Assembly: GCA_001970955.1 (NCBI GenBank)
Contig: MPUH01000557.1
Span: 1-46,150 of the forward strand
Direction of reading: 5' to 3'
Length of the DNA: 46,150 nt
From: Stentor coeruleus
Taxonomy: Eukaryota; Ciliophora; Heterotrichea; Heterotrichida; Stentoridae
Positions 37,493-46,139 of the stretch are shown here, one piece after another (position 1 is the stretch's first letter; every line of letters starts with the position of its first letter). Position numbers and translations under genes: made by a program. Under the pieces are notes generated by a model. It was given only the letters and a program-made list of their open reading frames with translations. It was not told where the DNA came from and made no database searches.

Positions 37493-38251
37493 TTACTCTT
37501 TTTGAAACATATAAAACGGGCCTTTCAAATCTTGGAAATAAGCAGAGTTCTCCCGATGGCCTGGATTTCTTCTATCTTCTAAATTACTATCATCGCTTTC
37601 AATCATTCCATTAGGTAATTTTACTTGAAACGCAGTTTGAGGAGCTTTTAGTGAGCGATCATGCGTGTTATTTGTCAATGAGCTTGCGTCCATTGGATCA
37701 CAGTTTATTAGTTGCCGGGCGGGTGGTGAAGGTAAAGCTGTTCTCCATAGTTCTTTTGCTGGCTTTTTAGGTGAAGTTAGTTCATTTTCTCGTATATTTC
37801 TTGCAGCCAGACCTTTTTTTGTAGTTACACTAGCCACTTGATTAGTTTTTATTTCTTCGTTAGGCTCTATAATACTATTATTTTCACTTGCAATAATGTC
37901 ATCGGAAGATTCAGAATCTTCTTTAACCTTAAGTTGGAGTGTATCTCCTGGACCTATACCTAATTGTTGGAGAGTTGCCGTTGCATCGAGGACTTCTAAA
38001 TCATCTCTAAACAAGCTAAATTTGTTAATGTCTAGTGATGGACACTCAGATACTATCTGTTCTTTAAGATCTTGTAAAGGTATTGCTGGTCTGTATCTAA
38101 GGCTAAGATTTATGTTTAATGTATCACAAATAATGTTTAAGATTTTTTTACGCTGTGACCTATCTTCAGTTGCTATAGTACCAGATTCTATTGTTGATTT
38201 ACTAACTTCCTTTTCTTTTTCCTTTTTGACTACTTTACAACAGTTTCCCAT
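37493..38251 (-). CDS. N-acylated protein with a ubiquitin-like domain
   Basis: This 252-residue protein begins MGNCCKVVKKEKEKEVSKS: Gly2 for myristoylation, Cys4/Cys5 for palmitoylation and a following basic cluster, a classic plasma-membrane or ciliary-membrane tether. Residues ~40-112 look ubiquitin-like: strands 'LNINLSLRYRPAIPL', a helix 'QDLKEQIVSECPSL', 'NKFSLFRDDLEVLDATATLQ' and the closing 'LGIGPGDTLQLKV'. There is no C-terminal Gly-Gly at the end of the domain, so it is probably a fixed binding module, not a modifier. The remainder is disordered with Ser-Pro and Thr-Ser-Pro sites. It is divergent from the ATP11-like gene with only 59 bp between start codons. Confidence 0.75.
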   Translation of the reverse strand: MGNCCKVVKKEKEKEVSKSTIESGTIATEDRSQRKKILNIICDTLNINLSLRYRPAIPLQDLKEQIVSECPSLDINKFSLFRDDLEVLDATATLQQLGIGPGDTLQLKVKEDSESSDDIIASENNSIIEPNEEIKTNQVASVTTKKGLAARNIRENELTSPKKPAKELWRTALPSPPARQLINCDPMDASSLTNNTHDRSLKAPQTAFQVKLPNGMIESDDSNLEDRRNPGHRENSAYFQDLKGPFYMFQKE

Positions 38252-38310
38252 TTTTTGAATATAAACTAAGTATTATTTTTTTCCATGTTTAATAAAATGA
38301 TGTTTATAAT
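38252..38310. promoter_or_regulatory. 59-bp divergent intergenic region (shared promoter space)
   Basis: Only 59 bases separate the two divergent start codons, so any promoter elements for both genes must lie here or inside the coding regions. The sequence is almost pure A/T with a T-rich centre, and TTTATAAT directly precedes the plus-strand start. Assignment as a promoter is inferred from geometry alone. Confidence 0.5.
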
Positions 38311-38904
38311 ATGAAACTTAGGCAGATACTTACAGCGAGATATTCATGTGATTTAGAGACTGTGATGAAAACTGAACCATTTAAAAACAAATCAGCAACA
38401 ACAGTTATCGATGTCTGGAACTATTATCATAGAGTCTTACCTGAGGCAGTGTCTTTAGCAATGAGTTATCAAAAGACTAAACTTCTCCAAGATCGCATGT
38501 CAAAAATGCCAATTTTTATGCAGCCAGTCATAAGAGATCTTAATCATTTTTTCCTTCTTTCACACATTTCTGAAGGAAAGGAATTAATTATGTTCAATTT
38601 CGTTGAAGACATAAACGTTAAGCCATTAGAGTATGATCCTATTTTCATAATGAGAATCTTTAAAGAAATGTACAATTCTCATGGAATTTTCCTTGTCAGA
38701 GGAGATATTATTGATAAAGCAATAAGTAAAACAGAAGCTGAACTTGCAATGAAAGGACTCATCAATTACTATACAGATAACAATTTGTATAAGGAATACA
38801 TAGAACCTTTTAACGAAAGGCTAGCAGATTTCAATCATGAAAAATTCTTGAACGATTATTTAGAAACTTTTAGTAGAAAAGAAGACAAATTTAATGATTT
38901 TTAA
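38311..38904 (+). CDS. Probable ATP11/ATPAF1-type mitochondrial F1 assembly factor
   Basis: The protein has 197 residues. The C-terminal half resembles the Atp11 family, chaperones that bind free F1 beta subunit before assembly: 'MPIFMQPVIRDLNHFFLLSH' for the family's pattern of a Pro-rich strand followed by 'F-L-Q', then 'YNSHGIFLVRGDIIDKAISK' and 'TEAELAMKGLINYYTDNNLY', where family members have a 'GIVLMRGD' strand and a terminal helix with a Tyr. The N terminus (MKLRQILTARYSCDLETVM) could be a short mitochondrial import sequence. The window also encodes F1 alpha, which gives a loose functional link but not an operon. Similarity is moderate and was judged by eye. Confidence 0.6.
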   Translation: MKLRQILTARYSCDLETVMKTEPFKNKSATTVIDVWNYYHRVLPEAVSLAMSYQKTKLLQDRMSKMPIFMQPVIRDLNHFFLLSHISEGKELIMFNFVEDINVKPLEYDPIFIMRIFKEMYNSHGIFLVRGDIIDKAISKTEAELAMKGLINYYTDNNLYKEYIEPFNERLADFNHEKFLNDYLETFSRKEDKFNDF

Positions 38905-38932
38905 GCTAGAAAATATTTGTTGAATAATTAAT

Positions 38933-39547
38933 ATGAAAGCTGGAATAATTTTTGTCCTTGCTGCACTAACTTTTGCACAGCAAGTGCAGCCTATACCAGG
39001 AGCAATGGATGGAATTTCATATGGCTCATTAGCAGGCAATACAACACTAGATGTATTTTTTGATCACCTTTGTGATGGTTCTGCAGAAGCCTGGCCTGGA
39101 TTATATTCTTTCTGGAGCAGCAATCAAGATTGGCTTAGGATGGTTATTCACATATATCCATTACCTTATCATTATTATAGCTTTAGTGTAGGTGAAGCTG
39201 GAAGATTTATACAGACTATGTATCCTGCTAACTTCACTTCTTTTTTGTCTTGGTTCTTCCAGCATCAAAGCAAGTATCTTGATGCCGCTCAAGCTTGGGA
39301 TCAGTCTCAGCTTTATACTAACTTAGCTCATGACACTCAAACAGCTACTGGAGTACCATTTTCTTTAACTGAAGAAGCTTTAAATAAAGATAGCTATGAT
39401 TGGAGCTTGAGAGTTTCATGGAAATATGCAGCAAGTAAAGGAATTACAGGAACTCCTCAATATATGGTAAATGGTATTTGGACCCCAGGAGCTTCAAATT
39501 GCGTGACTGTACAAGATTGGCAGTCATTTTTCAGTTCCCTTTATTAG
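38933..39547 (+). CDS. Secreted thioredoxin-fold, DsbA-like protein
   Basis: This 204-residue protein has a signal peptide (MKAGIIFVLAALTFAQQ) and two N-glycosylation sequons (NTT, NFT). The fold is that of DsbA-like thioredoxins: strand 'TTLDVFFDHLCDGSAEAWPG', where the active-site motif would be, a long helical insertion and the cis-Pro loop 'GITGTPQYMVNGIW'. The motif reads C-D-G-S, so the second Cys of CxxC is replaced by Ser; related secreted eukaryotic proteins with CPDS exist, so this may be an isomerase-like or non-redox member. Another Cys (SNCVTV) follows the cis-Pro loop. It starts 28 nt after the preceding gene. Confidence 0.75.
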   Translation: MKAGIIFVLAALTFAQQVQPIPGAMDGISYGSLAGNTTLDVFFDHLCDGSAEAWPGLYSFWSSNQDWLRMVIHIYPLPYHYYSFSVGEAGRFIQTMYPANFTSFLSWFFQHQSKYLDAAQAWDQSQLYTNLAHDTQTATGVPFSLTEEALNKDSYDWSLRVSWKYAASKGITGTPQYMVNGIWTPGASNCVTVQDWQSFFSSLY

Positions 39548-39711
39548 TTAAGCTAGTTTAAGTTATTAAAACATGTTTCTGGAGAAATTTCGATGATTAA
39601 AGTTTTTTAATTTTGAAAAAGTGTGTTGAAACAAAAACTAATCTATGAATTGCTATCTTTGTTATGCTTAAACAACTTTATATGCTGAACTTTCACTAAT
39701 AAATGAATGTT

Positions 39712-40170
39712 GAGTAACTTATTTTAGGGACTCTGGCAAGGATATGGCGATTCTAACAAGATAGCACCTCATGCGAAAAATCAGATATTGTTTTTATATA
39801 AGAATTTTAGAGGTCTTACAGCTCTTATCTATCCTGAGCCAAGGAGACAGCCATAAGTTTATAACAAATGGACAAATGATGCTTATACAAAAAAGTTTCT
39901 AAGGTTTTGCAATAGGTGGCTATTTTCTAGCAAAAAGATGCGTAGTTTTATGTGTGTAATAACTGATTATTCTCTTGAAAAATTATGGAACAATTTGCTT
40001 TATGTCATTGCTTGCTTTAACAACGTGGACGGTACGATGGAATACGCTTACAGAAAGGAAATGAATGGAAATTATTTCAAGCTGAAGAGAAGGCAAGAAG
40101 AAAAGCTGTTAGCCTTGATGACGATAATGAAGATGATAATATTTTAATTATCGTTTCTTCTTGCTAGTTT
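39712..40170 (+). pseudogene. Gene relic, family unknown
   Basis: The frame starts MLSNLF, meets a TAG, then reads 'GLWQGYGDSNKIAPHAKNQI', 'LFLYKNFRGLTALIYPEPRR', a TAA, and 'VYNKWTNDAYTKKFLRFCNR'. About 39960 the signal moves to other frames ('YDGIRLQKGNEWKLFQAEEK' then 'ARRKAVSLDDDNEDDNILII'). Two stops and at least one frameshift make it dead. The GT...AG stretch at the first stop (39714-39727) is 14 nt and its removal gives the wrong frame, so it is not an intron. I do not recognise the family. Confidence 0.6.
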
Positions 40171-40731
40171 TAAATCATAATTAAATGCTAAAGATTTTAT
40201 AATATTTATTCTTGATCAAATTTTAAAAGTTATTTAATATATGCTAAAAAGTTTATTAAGGCATTCTCACATAAAATTAGACTAAATTATTTAACTTGCC
40301 TTGAAAAGAAAGGAAAATCTTTTAAAAAAATTGATTTATCTTTGGCGTTTAATCAAATTATCTTGCACTTCTATTTTTCATTAGCCTTAATCTCTACCTA
40401 ATGAATTGACACCTAATATAAAAATATCAGCATTTATTTATAAAAATTAAAGTTATATAAAGACTGTACAATTTTGATTTCATTTTGCTAAAAAATGTGT
40501 AATATAATTTTTGTATAAATTTTTCTAAATAGATTAAGCAATGATATAATAATAAATTTAATTAACTTTTGATGTAATTTCCCAATGTATAATATGACAT
40601 ATTAAAAAATCTATATATTTAAGATATCCTGAGCTTTAAGAGCGAAAATAATCAAGATAATAAATAATAGGAATTAATAAACTCAAGTCTAATCAAATGC
40701 TCATTATGATATCATATATATCTAAAACTTA
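40171..40731. other. Intergenic, ~560 bp
   Basis: AT-rich DNA between two relics. No reading frame or repeat stands out. Confidence 0.45.
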
Positions 40732-42000
40732 CTAATAAATATCTATCTCGAGTTGGATGTTTTTCGGTGTAGGAGCTCGATATATTCTTAGAAAAAATCC
40801 AGAAACTCTTGCGAGTTGCTTCTTATGACCCAGACTTACTCATAATATTGCCATATAAAACTTTGGGCAAAAGGAGAATAACATAAATGAAATTTTTTGA
40901 GTAAAATTTTTATAGGTGATTATATTTAATTTAGAGAATTTCTTCAGAAAATAATTTATTAAGCCTTGCACTTGAATTAAAGTGAATTTTCCCTATATAC
41001 GATAATCAGTGATTTTAGAAGCATTAAAATAGGTTCTTGCATTAAAATCTCTATTTTGCATTATCCGAAGGTCCAGATTTTTAGAAGAATCAATAGGAAA
41101 ATAATAATAGCAGCATTATCCTTCCTTAAGAAAAATAGGAAATTAAATAGCTTTGTTGATTTATATTCAGTATGTTTTAAAGTATAAATTCGAATTCATA
41201 AATAAGGAGGTCCTTAAATTTACTGACAAATATCTCAGTCTCAAATTGTTTGCAGACTGAAATTTTAACAATTAAGTTGGATATTATTGCAACTGCCCAC
41301 AATGGATTAAGTATAAATTTTCTTTTCAGATAATTTTAGCACAGATTAAAAGATGGCTATGTCAATTTTATCTATTAAAGTCCTAAGATAGGCTTAATAA
41401 ATATCTGGCTAATGATTTTTTTAATACATAAAATATTTTATTGCATTGATAAAAAATTCAGGTTTTAATTCTGCAAAGTTGATTTTTTAATTGAATATCA
41501 CTTTGATATAATTTGCATGCTTTATAGTTTCGCATTCCTTGAGCCAAATGAACGACTCGCAATATGGCGAGTAATTTATATTCAGATAATCTTGATAGTT
41601 TCCAACCCATAAGCTATGATAACTGAATTGATATAATTCTTCACTATAATCTAAAGCAAAATTTCTTAATCTCTCATTTGACTACTTTTAAAGCGATTTC
41701 CTTTTCTGTTAATTAAACTCCTCCTGCATCTCAGGCTCCTTAGCATGATACACTCTATAATTTTCTGTCACTTAAATTGCAATCGATGAATTTTAATTAC
41801 AACGCCTTGGCCTCTTGAAATATTTTATTAGAATTTTATCAATTTCTAGGGAGCTTTTGGCAGATTTTCTTAGCATATTTCACCCAGTTTTGTCATATTT
41901 TACTGCATATACTTTCCGAGGACGAATTTATTTTAACTTGAGATCAAATCCTTCCATTCGTATTCAAGTGAGGATAGCAACTACTATAAAACTTTTTGAC
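40732..42000 (-). pseudogene. Long gene relic, family unknown
   Basis: Over more than 1.2 kb the minus strand keeps a largely continuous protein-like frame broken by roughly twenty stops and one or two shifts, ending at a TAG at 40732-40734. Pieces in order are 'RPRKVYAVKYDKTG', 'LEIDKILIKYFKRPRRC', 'NERLRNFALDYSEELYQFSY', 'SLWVGNYQDYLNINYSPYCE', 'PIDSSKNLDLRIMQNRDFNA', 'GKFTLIQVQGLINYFLKKFS' and 'HKKQLARVSGFFLRIYRAPT'. Such Trp, Cys, Pro and charged content is unlike random AT-rich DNA. I cannot name the family. Confidence 0.6.
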
Positions 42001-42122
42001 AGAAATAAGTAATATAATCTCGCTTAAGTTAGCATTTTGTATTAATCCAAAACTAATGACATGGAGCCATACCAAATTAGGATAAATAATATTATTTGAT
42101 TTCATTATTATAATAATAAAAA

Positions 42123-43211
42123 ATGCTTGAATGTTTAATTTGCAGAGAAGAATGGTCATCGGTTAATCCCCCATTCTATTGTAAGCATATTTTCTGTGAC
42201 AGATGCGCCTTTGAGTATCTTAAGCTCAGAATCATTGAAAACAAAGTAAATCCGATTCCTTGTCCTTATTACAACTGCCGTTACCTTTTAAACGAAGATG
42301 AGATACAAAAAGTTGTTGGAACTGAGTTGTTTGACAAATACAAGTTATTTAATCGCAATACAGAACTAGTAAAAAACCCAAATTTACGTTTCTGCCCTCA
42401 AATTGACTGCAAAGGTTATGATATTGGAAGTTCTAAAAAGCATAAGTTACTTTGTAATGAATGCTCATTAGAATATTGCTATTATTGTAATGAAAAGTGG
42501 CATATTAATAAGACATGCAAAAATTCACAAGAAATAAAATTTGATCAATGGTCACTTAATCATAATGTTAAATACTGCCCAAACTGTAGAAGACGCATAG
42601 AAAAAGCTGGAGGATGCCCATCTATGGAATGCCCAATATGTAAAGCTCATTGGTGTTGGTACTGTGGTAAAGATCTAGCAAATGGGCATGACCCTATTTT
42701 GTGCGTTTTTATACAAGACTCTTGGGAACTCAGATATTGGTTTATTTTTTTCCTTTTATTTGGCCCAATTACTGTACCTTTTGGTTTAGGAATGTTTATA
42801 ATCCACTTAGGACAAAACTACCTTACTGATAGTGATAAGGAAAGCAAATTTATTTCAATAATTATCAAATGGAAGTATATAACTTATCCACTTATTATCT
42901 TGCTATCCCCTTTATTAACGATAGTATTACTTCTTAGTTCTGGACTCTTTATTGTTTATATTAATAGATCAGCCTTCAAACCGTATAGTTCAGGATGCTA
43001 TAGGAGAACTTTTAAAAGCAAGTATGCCAGATATATCCTTATGTTTATACTTAGTTGTATTATTTCAGTTGTCCTTACTAGTATCAGTTTAATTGCTATT
43101 TGCTTAACTCCTTTAATCGGAATTTTATTTCTCATAGGAAAACTTTATTCTGATATCAATGAGAGGAAAATATTTAAGGATGAAAAGAGTTTAGGATATA
43201 TAGATATATAA
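42123..43211 (+). CDS. Membrane-anchored RBR (RING-IBR-RING) E3 ubiquitin ligase
   Basis: The protein has 362 residues. RING1 opens at C4-L-I-C7 and includes 'YCKHIFCDRCAFEYLK'. The IBR lies at ~91-133 ('CPQIDCKGYD', 'CNECSLEYCYYCNEKWHINK'). RING2 is C152-x2-C155 ... GGC165 ... C170-x2-C173 ... C178-x2-C181, with C165 in the position of the catalytic thioester cysteine. After the RBR there are about four hydrophobic segments (~203-230, ~248-283, ~300-343), and the tail is charged. RBR ligases with C-terminal membrane segments (RNF19/RNF144-like) act at ER or other membranes. The start immediately precedes RING1, as in other minimal RBR proteins, and follows an A-rich leader. Confidence 0.9.
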   Translation: MLECLICREEWSSVNPPFYCKHIFCDRCAFEYLKLRIIENKVNPIPCPYYNCRYLLNEDEIQKVVGTELFDKYKLFNRNTELVKNPNLRFCPQIDCKGYDIGSSKKHKLLCNECSLEYCYYCNEKWHINKTCKNSQEIKFDQWSLNHNVKYCPNCRRRIEKAGGCPSMECPICKAHWCWYCGKDLANGHDPILCVFIQDSWELRYWFIFFLLFGPITVPFGLGMFIIHLGQNYLTDSDKESKFISIIIKWKYITYPLIILLSPLLTIVLLLSSGLFIVYINRSAFKPYSSGCYRRTFKSKYARYILMFILSCIISVVLTSISLIAICLTPLIGILFLIGKLYSDINERKIFKDEKSLGYIDI

Positions 43212-43771
43212 CTATTCTAATGATTAATTTTTACTAAATAGCTAAAAATTGAAACTGCTAATAAGCTATTCGTAATTACTGATCATAAAATGTTTGCTTG
43301 AGGACTTTCAAAAACCAAAACTTTAATTCTAAGATAAAATTGTTAATGCATATTATTCAATTATATGAGGATTAGTAGAAATTCTTGTAGGATTTCCAAA
43401 AATTTAAAGCAAAAAATGTCATTGTAACTTCATGCTTTCATCCTTAACAAAAACGTAATTTAAATGTATGATATACCTAAAGTATTTCAAAAATATTTAA
43501 ATTAATTAACTGTTGTTATTTTATCTTTTTCAAATTTATTTTACCAGGAATTTTATAAATTCTAGAGTATTTAAGATTATTATCTTATAAATATGCTCAA
43601 TAGCAATTTGGGTAGTTTTGCAAGTAAATCAATGCTAATTTTTAATAATTGCTTAATTCAATTGTATAAATTTTAATGATCACCAAGAAAGTGTTTGAAA
43701 TTACTAATTTAAAGTTCAATTTCGTCAGCTCAGCCATTATCTTAATAAAGATTATCTCTATGCTAATTCTA
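43212..43771. other. Convergent intergenic region, ~560 bp
   Basis: AT-rich DNA between two convergent genes. No relic, RNA gene or repeat could be supported; 3' UTRs of both genes should lie here. Confidence 0.5.
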
Positions 43772-45856
43772 TTATCTATTTGGTGAATGCAATAATTCTT
43801 CTTCTGCTGTAAGCTTTCCTTCAAGATTTTTTTTAAATTGCTCTGGAGAAAGCTTTCTTGGAGACCTTCTTAATAAATGCTCCCTTGATCTTTTAAAGAA
43901 TATGCCTGAGCCATTAAGACTGGCCCTAATATCAGGAATATTAACAGAATCATTTAGCATTCCTGGAGACCCTTCTTCGCCAAAAACTTTAATATTAGGC
44001 ACAAGAAGATGGCTGTTTCTTTTACTATCCATAAGGAAACTGTTGTAATTCGAATTCAAATCAGGACTTTCAGAGCGTATGTTAGGTAAATAAAGTGGAG
44101 AAGAATTTCTGTTGTAATCGTCTTCATATTCTGGAACACCTGCACGAGTGAAAAGAGGAATAAAATTAGGATCATCTTCATATTCAGTATCTTGGACTCC
44201 TGGCCTAGGACTATATTCCGGTATAGAAAATCTTGCAAAGAAGTCAATTTCAGGAGTCATTACCAGATTTTCAGGGCTTGTTAATGCAATTTCATTATCG
44301 GCTCCATATCTTTCTTTTTCTTCTTCATTTTTCTCTGATAGAAGTTCCTGCTGTAAATTATCTCCAAAGAAAAGCTCGTTGTCTGGAATAATAATTTCTT
44401 CTTCATTTACTAGCATTTCTTTTTCGTCTTGTGGATTTTCTGCATAAACTTCAATAGCCTTATTTTCAGGGAAGCTTGTTAGAGATTCAGCCATATCAAA
44501 AGGATTAGATAATCGCAAGTCACAAATAGGAATTATAGGAATTGAGTCGTCATAATTATCTATCATCGGAGTTGCTAAAAATCTAAATTTGGGATTCTTT
44601 TTTTCAACTTTAGGAGAAGCTGGTCTATTGCCATAATCCTTAATAACAAAATTTTTTGATATAATTACAGGGTGAAATGGTTCAAAATCAGAAGGCGCCT
44701 GAGAAACTGCATAAGGCACTTGTATTTTGAAGAATTTTATTGGAGAATTTTCATCAAAAAATGCTGGACCTTCTACTAAGAGAGAAACACGGCCAGGAAT
44801 TATTGATTGAGATAACCCAGGAGTGATTTTTAGCTCTGGAGGTTTAAGTGGTGGTAAGCTCACACCAATGGCTTGACGTTCTAGCTCAAGAGAAACAACA
44901 CTTTCACGCATTTTTTCTGAGAATGGACTTGTTTCTTTACTAGGGAAGAGGCATATTTTAGATGTTAAACTCTGATTTTCAATATTCTGTGACGAATTAA
45001 CCAAAGATTTTTCTGAACTTTTCTTCAATGACTCATCTTTATAGTCAAATCCAGGCCCTTTTGATCCAAAAACTGACTTTCCAAGACTTGCTTCAACACT
45101 TTCGGATACTCTCTCACCACTGATATCAGCTTTTATCATAGCTGGAATTTTAGAATCTTTTTTATCTTCTTCATCTAATTTAAGTGTTATTAAAGGAATT
45201 TGATTGAGTGCATTCTTTTTTTCATTGCTTTCTGGGACTTTTATTTTGAAAGGGGTGAATAAAATATCTTCAGGCTTTATAATTTTTTTTACCTTTTGTT
45301 TGTTTTTGTCTAGGCCTTCTGAACCTTCAGTTTTAAGAGGTTCACCTATTCGCTTGCTCTTATCTAAATCTAGTGTTGAAGGAACTTTTTTAGATGTCTT
45401 TTCTTCATTTCTATTCAAATTTTGGTTATTAAATGGTGAATTTTTATCTATCTTATGCTCTTCTGTGTCATCTTGAATACTTAAAAAGATTTTTTCCTTT
45501 TCCAGTGGTAAATTATTTAAAAGATCTTTATGATCTTGAGAATCTTTATTTAATATTCCTTTTTTGCTTGTTGGAGAGTCCAAATCATGTAAATCCAGTT
45601 CAAAGTTGTTTTTCATTAGCTTAGGGTTTTTATCTGATCTCCTAGAGTCTAAGGATTCAAGATCAATATCTCGATGCTGAGTTCTTCTTGGGTTTTTCTT
45701 TGATTTTAAAGAACGCCTCATAGGTCCTGTTGATGTACTTCTTGTGTTTTTGACATCACCTTCAGTATTTTTTAAATATTCAATAACCATTTTGGCTCTA
45801 AGCTCTTTTACAGATTCTCTTTCAAAATATACTTCTCGATCAGCGCATGCTCCCAT
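43772..45856 (-). CDS. Large acidic, disordered N-acylated protein
   Basis: This 694-residue protein begins MGACADREVYFERESVKEL, with Gly2 for myristoylation and Cys4 for palmitoylation, so it is probably membrane-tethered. The N-terminal ~60 residues are basic and Arg/Ser-rich ('TGPMRRSLKSKKNPRRTQHR'); the rest is Ser-, Lys-, Glu- and Asp-rich and mostly disordered. Short recurring motifs of the kind 'IPEYSPRP', 'VPEYEDDYN', 'LYLPNIRSE', 'LLVPNIKVFGEE' and 'SVNIPDIRAS' in the C-terminal third look like linear interaction sites. It ends with a basic helix ('KRSREHLLRRSPRKLSPEQF'). No known domain. The start has TTTATAAATGG, as at other genes here. Confidence 0.75.
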   Translation of the reverse strand: MGACADREVYFERESVKELRAKMVIEYLKNTEGDVKNTRSTSTGPMRRSLKSKKNPRRTQHRDIDLESLDSRRSDKNPKLMKNNFELDLHDLDSPTSKKGILNKDSQDHKDLLNNLPLEKEKIFLSIQDDTEEHKIDKNSPFNNQNLNRNEEKTSKKVPSTLDLDKSKRIGEPLKTEGSEGLDKNKQKVKKIIKPEDILFTPFKIKVPESNEKKNALNQIPLITLKLDEEDKKDSKIPAMIKADISGERVSESVEASLGKSVFGSKGPGFDYKDESLKKSSEKSLVNSSQNIENQSLTSKICLFPSKETSPFSEKMRESVVSLELERQAIGVSLPPLKPPELKITPGLSQSIIPGRVSLLVEGPAFFDENSPIKFFKIQVPYAVSQAPSDFEPFHPVIISKNFVIKDYGNRPASPKVEKKNPKFRFLATPMIDNYDDSIPIIPICDLRLSNPFDMAESLTSFPENKAIEVYAENPQDEKEMLVNEEEIIIPDNELFFGDNLQQELLSEKNEEEKERYGADNEIALTSPENLVMTPEIDFFARFSIPEYSPRPGVQDTEYEDDPNFIPLFTRAGVPEYEDDYNRNSSPLYLPNIRSESPDLNSNYNSFLMDSKRNSHLLVPNIKVFGEEGSPGMLNDSVNIPDIRASLNGSGIFFKRSREHLLRRSPRKLSPEQFKKNLEGKLTAEEELLHSPNR

Positions 45857-46139
45857 TTATAAAGTATGGAATTTTGTATTCTGTTAAAATTTGGTATATT
45901 ATTTGATAGTATTGTATAGTCAATAGATGGTATTCTAAATGTAATGGAATGATTAAATTTGTTATTGAAAAAAAATTGCATGAGTATATGGAGTAAGTTA
46001 GTTTAGCCTAACAGTCTTTCTCGAATCATATTGCAAAAAGTTCATCTTTTTATTAATCCAGCCGCCATTTGTAATTTCAAACAAGAAATCAATTATCATT
46101 AATATTGTTGTGCTATTGAGTATATGATGGGTGTTTATT

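Noticed and set aside
39714..39727. GTAACTTATTTTAG as an intron explaining the first stop of the 39712 relic.
   Set aside because: It is 14 nt, not 15-16, and removing it joins the wrong reading frame.
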